Part shown: positions 54,289-64,000 of the stretch, piece by piece
Layout of the letters: each line of letters starts with the position of its first letter
Numbering within the stretch: position 1 is the first letter of the stretch
Source of the DNA: Auanema rhodensis
Lineage: Eukaryota; Nematoda; Chromadorea; Rhabditida; Rhabditidae
Direction: 5' to 3'
Assembly (NCBI GenBank): GCA_964057225.1
Contig: OZ059899.1
Coordinates: 5,084,001-5,148,000 of the forward strand
Length of the DNA stretch: 64,000 bases
The notes under the pieces: generated by a model
The model's database searches: none
What the model saw: the letters and a program-made list of their open reading frames with translations, nothing else
What the model was told of the DNA's origin: nothing
Made by a program: the position numbers and the translations under genes

Positions 54289-55874
54289 ATGCAAAACGAT
54301 GTTCACGGTACATAAATAGTTTTATACTTTACAGATAATGATTTCATTAAGATGCCCCAGTTCATTTGGGCTTTTCACTTGATATAGAGTCAGATAGTTT
54401 ATATTGTTTACGTAGCCAATATCTTCCTTTGGGTAAAATAGGAGGAAAACCATCATGGCTAAATCCTAAAAATATTCCTGTAACTTCACAGTTAGAGTGC
54501 AAAGTAAGCTGTATTACTTTGGACATTAATATTTCGTTTTTGTTAGATCTGTAAGAAAGCAATGTGTTTTCTCATCCAAATTTATGCAACGAAAGATGAC
54601 GATCCTGTGCACTCTTTCCACAGAACTTTGTTTGTGTTCGTTTGTAGAAATCCTCAATGTTCTAAGGTTTAAATGTGAGTTAGGTTGACACAAAATGTTT
54701 TTAAATTCCAGCCGAATGATTCATCAAATCTTAAAGTCTTCCGTTGTGTCCTGCCAAGAGCTAATCCTTATTATTCCGACCAAAATGCAATGGATCCTGA
54801 TCTAGGTATAAGAATTAATAGTTCATAAGCATATTTTTATTGTAGATGGGGATGTTGTTGATCCTTACTATCCTGCGGATGCTCCAAGTCTTTGCAGAAT
54901 CTGCGGTTGTTATGCTAGCAAAAAATGTGCTAAGTGTGGTGTTGCCTGGTAAGGCTACAAATGATAGTGTGTCTCAGTTCATCTTATTATTCAGGTACTG
55001 CTGTAGAGATCATCAAGCTCTTGATTGGACTACCGGTCACCGTGAAAATTGTGGTCTTGCTGCTAGTGTTGATAGTATTGTTAATCCTGCTAATCCTTTT
55101 GTTTTCAAGGAATTTGGAATTGAGCTTGATCAAGTATGATTTCGAGAAATAAGAAATTTTCCATGTTCTCTCTTTAGGAGTATGTTCCTTCAAATATTTT
55201 TGATGATTTGTCTGATGATGAAGATGATGATGGAGCTGATTCTGACGATGAAACTGATGAGGAACGACGCCGTCGTCTCAAAGAGTTTCAAAAATTCATA
55301 GATACACAAAAAGGAGTAAGTTTATTTTTTTTCGTGTTTAGTTGGTTTTCTATTTTTCAGAAGAATGAGGATATTACTGTTGAAGATTGTGAAGCCGCTG
55401 TTGAAGATCAAGCACGAGACGAATCTTTCGAAAAGTTGATATTTTTTTATAATTGTGGTTTATAGATATTTTGCAGGTTTAATAGACTCATTAATCTGAA
55501 TCCTGAACAAATTATTCGTTATCAGCGCTGCGGTACTATTCAAGACTATTTGAAGTAATTTTTTATATCATATTTCAGGAAATCCTTTGAAAGCAACAGA
55601 TTTGGCCCCATCTTTACCTGATGATATCCCATGTTGTGAAATTTGTAATGGCCCTCGCCGTTTCGAGTTTCAATTAACTCCACATCTTCTATCATTAATT
55701 GAAGTTGATTCTATTGGTATTTTGAACCGGTTTCATTATTTTCTTTATTATAACTAATTTATAGGGCAATCCATTGATTGGGCTTCTGTATATGTCTACA
55801 CTTGTGCTAGATCATGCGAGATCCCTGAACTTGGATATGCTGAAGAATTTGTTTGCAAACAAGATTTTAAGTAG
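54289..55874 (+). CDS. pdcd-2: PDCD2 (programmed cell death 2) protein
   Basis: PDCD2 proteins act as chaperones for the ribosomal protein uS5 in ribosome biogenesis. ATG 54289 (MQNDVH) joins through a 44-base intron to [18 protein letters not shown]. Landmarks: [20 protein letters not shown], a first zinc-binding region ([10 protein letters not shown]), then a MYND zinc finger [20 protein letters not shown] running to [20 protein letters not shown], an acidic stretch ([20 protein letters not shown]), and the C-terminal domain with [32 protein letters not shown] and [20 protein letters not shown], ending with the conserved pattern [10 protein letters not shown]. All cysteine clusters are intact. 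The start is only 2 bases after the VMA21 stop, with no acceptor site between them, so both are probably on one message. Confidence 0.94.
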
Positions 55875-56134
55875 ATTTGGATGAGAAAATATGCTTCCTG
55901 TGAATTTGCACTCTCATACTGTTGTTGATCTTTTTGTTGATTTTCATTAGCCTTTTGTTAGCCGTTGTTGTTTTTTTTCCTATTTTACCCACATATTTTG
56001 TTAACTGACTCTGTTTTATTTTTTATCTATAAAAGTTAAATTCATAAATATCTGCATTTGAGGGTTCTGTGTTCCACCATTATCAATATTTTCTTTCGGA
56101 ATGCTTTGTAATGTTTCCAAAAATTGTTTAGTTT

Positions 56135-59100
56135 ATGTCCGAATTAAAGACCAGTAGGAAGAGGAAGCTAGAGCATACTTTTAGCCCTAAACAGAAGACT
56201 CCGAACCGTCCTAGAAGTCCGCCCAAGAAAGGTAAATATTGTTTTATCTGGGAGTTTGTGCTCGAAATCGTGTGTACATTGGGAGGAGATTCGAGGAGTT
56301 CTTCCGTTTTTCGTTGTGGTTTCGAAATTATTATACTTATATATCTATCTCTTTATTTTAAAATCTACAAAACGTTTACAGCCCGCAATTTTTTACATAA
56401 AGTTCTCCTGGTTGGATTCCCGGAGAAAGAGAAGCTAGAATATCAAAAATTAATTGTTGGAAATGTTGAATTCGTAGATGTATAGTGATTGACTAATAGA
56501 TTAATTGTCTCATTCTTCTAATACTTTCAGTATTTGGCCCATGATATAACTCACATTATTCTAAAGCCTGCATCTGTTAAGGACAAAAATTTCAGGTGGA
56601 CACCATTATACTTCGGAACGATTGCTGGTGAGTTTCATTAGTCGTTCAAAATTTTTTTTTGTTTTTGTTTTAGGTGCTTGCTTTCTTAGAATTGACTGGT
56701 TGAAAAAATCTTTTGCTAAGAAGATAATTCTCAAAGAAGAACCATTTGTTTTTAAAGACAGTGACATTGACATTCGTGTTATTCGAAGCAAACTTAATAA
56801 AATATCCTTGCCTGAGATACTTAAATTGTAAGAAACCCATATATTTTCTATATTATTTTTATTTTTAGATCAGCTTTTTATTCAAAAATGTCGGGAAGGA
56901 ATGTATTCGCAGATGAAGTTTTTTCTCGAGTTCTGATTATAGGTAGAAAAACAAAAGAAGGTCGTCAGAGAAAAAATGAATTAAGAGCGTTAGTATAGCT
57001 TCGGGTTTTCTCATATCTACTGTTTATTTCAGTGTATTGGAGGCAGGAGGTGCTTTTATAAAACCGGACGATACCTTGAAGAGTCTAAAAGATAAGAAGA
57101 ACACTAATCTTTGGGTCAATGTAAGTTCATATGATCTTTAATTACAAATTCTTATTTCTATTACTTTTAGGCTACTGCAGTTTTCATTCTAAATGGGGAC
57201 TCGTTAGAAGATGCTGATATTAACGAAGAGTTTATTCGAACAATTCTTCTAAATCGTATTCCTATAATGTATGAACAATTTATCACAATGTGCATTAGGC
57301 AAAAGGTAATGTACATTATATTGTTTTGTTTTGTTTCATATTATTATATAAGAGAATGTTTAGCTATTCCCCAATCGTGAAGTGATGTTAACTAACAGCG
57401 CTTCGTATTGGAGAAATGATCATTCACCCAACATTGTTTTCGATGAACAAAGTTTCAATTACATAACTAGCGGGGCTGGATATCCCACGCCCCAAGCGTT
57501 TTCTTCTAATGTACATTTTTGTTTCTCTTTTTTAGTTTGCTTCATTTGCTTTTAGAAACTTACTCGTCGCTCACGAACCAAATCACCTAGTATGATGGAC
57601 GATTTGAATGAATCTTCGTAAATATTAAAAATATGTATTTATTTTATATTTTTCGACTAATTTTAGAATTTCACATATATCGTTGAGTGATTTTGAACGA
57701 GAAATTTCCGAGAATAATTTGACTGTTCACCCTGAACCCTTATTAGCCGAAGAAGAAGAAGAAGATGAACGAGCAGTAACATTTTATATTTAAAAACTAT
57801 TTTTAAAGTCATTCCACCTTGCAGATTTCTTTAATTTTCTCTGAGGCAAATCTGAGCCAAACTACAATATCTGTCTTGTCTGATTTTACTACAGTCCTGG
57901 GAGAAGCAGATGTTACCATGTTTAATGAGAAGCCACCCCTTACCTGGGTAGATTGGAGAGCTGAGTTGAGCATCTGTATTCCTCAAGCTCTAGCGAGAGC
58001 TGGAACGGTATCGATATTTTACATTCAAGTGTTCTTGAATTATTTTTTAGGAATCCGGTTATATGAGTGAAAATGCTGTATCTGCATATAATATGATCTG
58101 TAGTGATTTTTCGAATTATGAACCAACTAGTGCTGTAAGTATATCACGTCCAAAGAACAGTAAACATTTTGCCCAGGTACATGATCTCATTTGTCATGAT
58201 AGTGTAAGCTATATTCGTCACTCGATGGATTCTAATTTTCTTCCCGAACCTGATATCTTATCTAAAATGCTGCACGAAATAGCTATGGTATTGTATTGTT
58301 TTTCTGAAAATTAGAAATTAATATATTCAGCCTTCATATGGTACTAGATTTGATAGTTCGGATTCAGTTTACAAATTAATCGCAGCTTTATTGAAGCAGT
58401 TCCCTCCTACCCATAGTGGTGGAAGACTTTATTGGCTAAAAGTTGAAAAATTCTTTTTTTTTTGTTAGTATTGTATTTCAGGTATTTTCTCAAGCCATAA
58501 TTGTTAGCAATGCACGAAAGTCAGAAGAATTAACTCCTATTCGTAGATTTAAAGCTGAACTAAAATCATTCAGAGAGAAAGTTTTTAACACATTTTCGTA
58601 CGTTTTGGTTTTGATGTCTCTTTTAATTATTATTCCTACAGAAAAGAGGGGACCAATCCGAATTTGATGTCCTTATTGTTAATGTTGCTTGAATATGATC
58701 TCTACGCCTTGCAGGTAAACTCACTAATTTTAAGCTAAACATTATTTTCAATCTTCTTCAGGGTTGCGGCCTAACTGGGAGCCAGGAAGCATTTGAGCGT
58801 GAACCAGATACATGTTCGTCAAAAACTAGATCACGGTAGGAAGCTATAAAAAATTGTTTTGGAAAAAAATATATTACAGATGCTCTGAAAACGAAGAAAT
58901 AAATTTGGAAGGAATCCCTCTTGCTTTCCTGGTTCTTTTCGAACCGAGTGGCTATCGACGAAGAGGACTTGACGAAACTTCAAAAAAATCTCTTGCTGAC
59001 GTAACCGATTATCTTTCAGCAAATGAGTTTAATGTATGAAGAGTTAACATAACTAAAACTATAATATAAGCTTACAGAGTAATTTGGTTCGCAGTTGTTC

Positions 59101-59393
59101 AAGATTCATAGCAGTAGTGTTGGAATCTGTTCGATGGTATTCTGTTGAGGTTTACTTTTAAAAATATCACTAAAAGTTTATTCTGTATTTAAGATACTCC
59201 ATTGTGCAGAGTCAGGCCAACTTCCGATAGAGATGCAGCAGGATCTGAAATATGTAATGCGCCACTTCCTCAAAAAAGGTATGAATTCCTTTTATATAGA
59301 TTCAGTATATAATGTTTAGGCTGGGACGTGAAATTTTTAAAACAAGTTTTTCCTCTAATCTATATGTATCCTTTGATTGATTCACTTGCATAA
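56135..59393 (+). CDS. Tandem BRCT-domain protein, possibly SLF1-like
   Basis: Likely nuclear DNA-damage or genome-maintenance protein. ATG 56135 lies 3 bases after TTGTTTAG, 260 bases past PDCD2. The N-terminus is basic (MSELKTSRKRKLEHTFSPKQ), a probable nuclear signal. BRCT 1 runs from KVLLVGFPEKEKLEYQKLIV through HDITHIILKP to AGACFLRIDWLKKSF, with the signature tryptophan. BRCT 2 begins VFSRVLIIGRKTKEG and continues RAVLEAGGAFIKP. A basic/acidic linker (KLTRRSRTKSPSMMDDLNES) leads to a long helical C-terminal half with no domain I recognise (QLPIEMQQDLKYVMRHFLKK near the end), closing at TAA 59391-59393. The BRCT spacing and the VLEAG sequence recall SLF1, the SMC5/6 loader, but ankyrin repeats of vertebrate SLF1 are not visible. 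The whole reads as one frame across about 17 exons; a split into two genes near 57.8 kb is possible. Confidence 0.65.
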
Positions 59394-60527
59394 TGTAAAG
59401 AGCCTGTATATAGCTACTTACTCTTAGATATTAGGTTGACGAAAGAGCTTTATTACTTTTATTTTTGTGTTTTGAAATTCGAAGTCTGTGAATGGTCATC
59501 ATTTTATCACCGGTACAATAGATTCTCTCATCTTAATAAAAATAAATTAATTACCATTTTAACTGTTTTATTAAGTAATGTTAATAAATTACTAGCTCAT
59601 TGTTCGAAAAATAATGAATTATTTTACTGATATATTGAAACTAATTTTAAATTCATGCAACCATATTCTCAACATTTATTTTATAATATCATAATTTTGG
59701 TTTGAGGTTTGCTCTATTGCTAACTTTATAAATAGAGCTATTCTTATGCCAATAGGTCAGGATGACTATAAAAGTAATGTTTCATCGCCGCAGAGTATTT
59801 TTAGCTGTAACGAGGACAAGAAGAAAAAGGATCTATCTTTTTGAAAGCTGAACTATTTCAATTCAACTATGATTACTAAATCAGTTTACTCAGATCGCAA
59901 TTCAAACTAGTACTACACATATTCCTATCATCGGAAGAAGTGCAGTACGTCGACAGTTTAACAGTTAAATGAACCTTTATTATTTTGCAAGCTCATACTA
60001 CAAATCGTTTTTTCACTCTTATTAAACTCACTACGTGAGTTTTTTAAAATTTTTCTTGAGAAACATACCAAAAAATTTTTACCTGAACCGAAGATGTTTT
60101 ACTCTTTTTTTTAATCTGATGCTGTATATGTTGTATCTTCTATGGACGGTTCAATTTAATTTGTCATTGGTAAATAGTCAAGTTGTTTGTGTGTTAATGG
60201 TTGAGTGTGACAGTTTGCAATTTCATACAAGGGTCTTAAGTTCGGATCCCCCATGTGCTATGAAGAGAATGTGCCACTGTAAGTGTCGTCGTTGACACGG
60301 ATGTAGAGACCTAGGCACAGGGGCCATCTGAGCTATATGAAACAAAAACGTACCATTTTTTCTCTTTTGTGTTAATAGCTGCGATAATAAAATTGGACTG
60401 GCATATTTCTATCAATCCATATTTAGAGAGTTTATTTGGCTCGATATCTTTCTTTCTCGATAAATCTCGTATTGCTGTTTCGGTCTTTATTTCTGTAATT
60501 AAACTTTCAAATCTTATAGATTTTTCA
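59394..60527. other. Spacer before ECM29, with a possible tRNA-derived element
   Basis: About 1.1 kb without a supportable gene, the widest gap in the plus-strand array. At 60180-60350 it is richer in GC and has spaced A-box-like (TGGTTGAGTGTG) and B-box-like (AGTTCGGATCC) motifs about 40 bases apart, as in a decayed tRNA or tRNA-derived SINE. A T-rich block with CTTATAG stands just before the ECM29 start. Confidence 0.4.
60188..60350 (+). mobile_element. Possible tRNA-derived SINE or decayed tRNA
   Basis: A-box-like and B-box-like polymerase III motifs lie in order and at tRNA-like spacing, followed by a GC-richer tail. The T arm does not pair properly and one conserved B-box base is changed, so it is not a working tRNA. 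Copy number cannot be judged from one window. Confidence 0.2.
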
Positions 60528-63500
60528 ATGGGTGACTCCAGTGCTGCTGAAACATGTATGATAAATATTTTTTGATTTTATTCTAATTCTACATTTATAG
60601 TAGAGAAGATATATTTGAGACTTGCTTTATGTGATAGTGATGCTCAACTGCAATCTTTCACTAACAAACATTTGGTTGAACTCATAACTATTGTTGATAA
60701 GAATCCAGTACTTCTTGTTAAGGTATGATAATAAAAAAAAATATACAGATTAGTCATATTCTGTAGGCTAAAGAGATACTCTCTCATTATAATACTCGTG
60801 TTCGAAATAACGTAGAAATTGCTTTTCCCATCAATGGATTATTGGAAGCTTTGTTTAATGGTGGCACATTAGCTAGGGTTCGTACCAGTAGAGATAGATT
60901 CAAAAGATATATAGGTTTAGAATTTGGTTCTCATTTATTTACGTATGGGCAGGGCTCGACTAAATGATGAACAGCATTTACAATTATTACCAATTTTCAT
61001 CGAGGGAATCGCTAAGAAATCTTCGGATCGAAATTATTGTTTTGAGTAGGTTGTTTTTTGTGACCCTCTACTAAAGTCAGACATATAGACTATTGAGTCT
61101 GGCACTACCAGGTTTCTTCGCATTGTCCAAATTGGATAACCCTAAATGGCCAAAGCTTGATCTTTCTGAAGACGTTAAGAAAGTGATTCTTCGCTTCTTC
61201 CATTGTTTTGTTGTCTATACACCAAATAGAAAGTTTGATTAGTATAATTACACGGATTTGATTATATTCATTTTAGAACAATAACGGGAGATGTTATACC
61301 TATATCTGATTCGGAATATGATATAATTAAGAAGTTCATTGCATCTGAAAGTGAATCAATGATCAATAGTGAAGTTAGTAATGCTTATTAAATTTATTTA
61401 TTCTCTATTTATTCTAATTGATAGAAGAAGAATGCCATCTTGAAAATATGTGAAAATGGATTGTTTGCTGATCAAGAATACTTTTCTTTAATGGTAATAG
61501 CTGCTGGTGTGGAAGATGATAAGTAAAGTTTTTTTGAAAGTTTTTCCAACTAAGCAATTCGACTATTTAGAGTATCAAGCGCAGCAGATTTAGCTTTAAA
61601 GAAAGTTGATATGTAAGAACGTCTTTTACATTTTTAAATGAAGTTTTATTTTTCAGTCAACATTGTGTTGATTCTCCCGAAGTTGTTAGCAATTTGATGA
61701 ATATTTTTCTTGGTGAAAAGACTGGAACTCAGATTCCTGTCCAAAATCAAGTTGGTATATCTGCAACCTTATTTTACATTTCAATTTTTTTAAGTCTGAA
61801 TGTGCCAGCTATACTATGAAATGTAAAATTTTAAATTTCTTAACTCGGTCTGCAATCGCTCCAACAACTTATATGAATAATCTTAAGGTACACTTTATAA
61901 TATATTTAAAAAAAAACTAATTCTATCATAGATTTGTTTGAAAAGTATTGATCAAGGAGCTCGTCCAAAGTTACAATCGGGAGCTTTGATGTTTTTATTG
62001 AAAGTTATTGAGAAAATGTCCGGCACTGCTCTCAATAGTTTTGGTCCTTCATTATTTGGAAGACTTTTTCAAATAACTGCAAATACGGTGATAAAACTTT
62101 TATAATGTTTGTTCATTAAAGTTATATTTTAAGGATAATTCTCAATGCTTAGAATTGATTTACCGCTGCATGGGAGCTTTAGGAAAAGCTCATAAAAGTT
62201 TAGTTGTATCTAATATGGATGTTGTAACTGAACTTTTTCAATGTATATCTGTGGTATTATGCGTTTTCGGTATTATTCTAAAAGAGTTAATAAATTCAGA
62301 GTACCGATAATGTAGCTTATTCTGTAGTGGAAGCTTTGACTGACTGGTTACCAGCCTTCTGTCAGTCAGAAGACCAAGTTATTTTAAACAATTTAAAATC
62401 ACTAGTTTCCAACTTTGTGGTTCATGTAAGTTCTTAAAAGTTGAATTATTCTAAAGCACAATTCTTAAAATAAAAAACTTTAGTTTACCAAAGAAATGAT
62501 GACAATGGTTTGGTTTTAAAATTATTATTTGAGTTTCTTTAGTTTTTCTCGGGGATCATTTCTATATTCAAACTATATATCATATGTTTCAACTTACCCT
62601 TATAGTAAATTTTTTAAGCAAAATGCTAAATGTCGGCTCATTGCTTTGAAGTATGTGGAAGCTTTACTATCCGACCAGGAAATGGATATAAAATGGATCT
62701 TATTATTAGCTGCTGGAGATAGGTAATTCTTATTTCACATTTCCCTTATTTTTCAATATTATATAGTCGGGATGAAATGAAGAAAGAAGCTGCACGTCTT
62801 TTGGATCTCAGTTTAACAAAGAATGCTGTTCCATCATTGCAATTTATAGTTGATTTTCTTTGGGAGAAGACAAAAAATGATATTGTGGATGAACATGGTA
62901 AAGAAGTTATTTTATCAAAACAAACTGTTTCTGCTGAAACGTATCAAATGGTTTGAAAATGATTCTTTTATTTTTACATACACAATTTTTCATTTTAGTG
63001 CTCCAGATATCTTTGGGCAGTTTGTGAAAGGTTGTGCGGTCTTGAACCTGATCTTCGGATAATCGAAGGAGACGATCACTGGATGACAGCTTCTCCAAAA
63101 ATTGCAAAAATGATCAAAACTTTGAATGAAGATATTCTTCATAGAATGACTTTAATAGTTCTACAAACTGTTCGACAAGCATACGGTAAGTGGTTTCAAT
63201 TATTTGAAAAAACCAACATTAAAACCGTCATCGTTAGATCAAAGTCGATTTGTTTATGTATACAAAGAAGGTAGAAATAATATAATTCCATTTTTTTCTG
63301 TTTGATTGAATTATTCCTTAAATCCCAAAAAAGTACTCGAATAATTTTTCTTCTGTTTTTCTTATCCTTATATTTTTCTTTTTTTATAATTAAAATATTT
63401 ATTTTATAGATGTTCATTTCTTCCGAATTGCCGCCTGTTTTATCTCTGTTCGCCCTATTCCAAATATGTCATTAACTATCGAAGCTTGTGCACAACGTGC

Positions 63501-64000
63501 TCGAGATAGTTCTCGCGGAGAGCTCTCTTCATGTGCATCTTTCGTATCATGCACCCTTATGACCCCTGAAAATCGTGCTGTGTTCCATAAACTAAATTTG
63601 GAACAAATAGAGAAGGTTGGGCAGTACTTATATCATATTTTTGAAATCTATCTGTTTTACAGGTAAAGAAATCTGGATATTGCTGGTTGGCAACTTATGC
63701 CCTCATTGTTAGTGATTTGAAAGACACTGTCTCCCAATCCAGAGAATTTGTCAATGAGCTTCTTAATATTGCTGACCAAGAATACAATGGAACCAGTAGT
63801 CTCTTAGAAGGTGTTCTAGGATGCTTAGTTGCTATCTTGAGAACATACCATAAGGGTACTGTGGTAAGTATTAAAATATTTTATTTTAATACCACTTCCT
63901 CATTTATAGCCTTTGGAGCTACCCACAGAGGTATTAGAGAAAATGTTTAATGTTTGTGAAAAGATTGCTGGTTCTCGTAGAGATTCGTTGTCCACCAAGG
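60528..64000 (+). CDS. ecm29: Proteasome adaptor ECM29, N-terminal part (cut by window end)
   Basis: ECM29 is a very large HEAT-repeat protein that binds the 26S proteasome, checks its assembly and links it to membranes or motors. ATG 60528 (MGDSSAAET) is 8 bases after a CTTATAG acceptor-like site. The first helices, EKIYLRLALCDSDAQLQSFT then NTRVRNNVEIAFPINGLLEA, match the family's opening. Further landmarks: VSSAADLALKKVDIQHCVDS, KLQSGALMFLLKVIEKMSGT, and IKWILLLAAGDR followed by EMKKEAARLLDLSL, equivalent to the conserved LLLLAAGD segment of other ECM29 proteins. The last visible residues are near VLEKMFNVCEKIAGSRRDSL. Roughly 800 residues of an expected 1800 or so are in the window. Introns are short and GT-AG, and no break is seen. 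Confidence 0.9.

Overview
The window is nuclear DNA of an AT-rich animal, almost certainly a nematode. Genes are cut by many introns of about 40-60 bases with GT...AG (sometimes GC...AG) ends and TTTNAG-type acceptors. The encoded proteins look most like worm versions: a full EAT-4-type vesicular glutamate transporter and a GLR-1-type AMPA receptor. Most start codons sit just downstream of a splice-acceptor-like TTTNAG, as expected if messages are trans-spliced to a leader.

Layout. Bases 1-3054 hold the 5' part of an unrecognised minus-strand gene (two phase-matched exons, 2.6 kb intron, continuing past the left edge). Bases 3055-21986 have no convincing coding exon: AT-rich sequence with a few GC-richer islands, strong purine bias on the plus strand from about 16 to 20 kb, and GA and TA microsatellites. 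Then come eat-4 (21987-25194, minus), an 8 kb AT-rich stretch with a few orphan exon-like pieces, an F-box gene (33464-35013, plus), the AMPA receptor glr-1 (35288-39346, minus) and calpain-7 (40548-44011, minus).

From 44690 to the right edge, eight genes lie head to tail on the plus strand: PIG-T, an unrecognised protein, an ORC3-like replication protein, two tandem VMA21-like V-ATPase assembly factors, PDCD2, a tandem-BRCT protein and the proteasome adaptor ECM29 (cut off by the window end). Gaps in the middle of this array are 2-270 bases, so part of it may be an operon. The second VMA21 and PDCD2 are only 2 bases apart.

How the genes relate. eat-4 (loads glutamate into synaptic vesicles) and glr-1 (postsynaptic glutamate receptor) are opposite ends of the same synapse, about 10 kb apart on the same strand. 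The plus-strand array is housekeeping: ER membrane assembly (PIG-T, VMA21), replication and genome maintenance (ORC3, BRCT protein), ribosome biogenesis (PDCD2) and proteasome quality control (ECM29). Exon models were read by eye from splice signals and frame continuity; no alignment was run.
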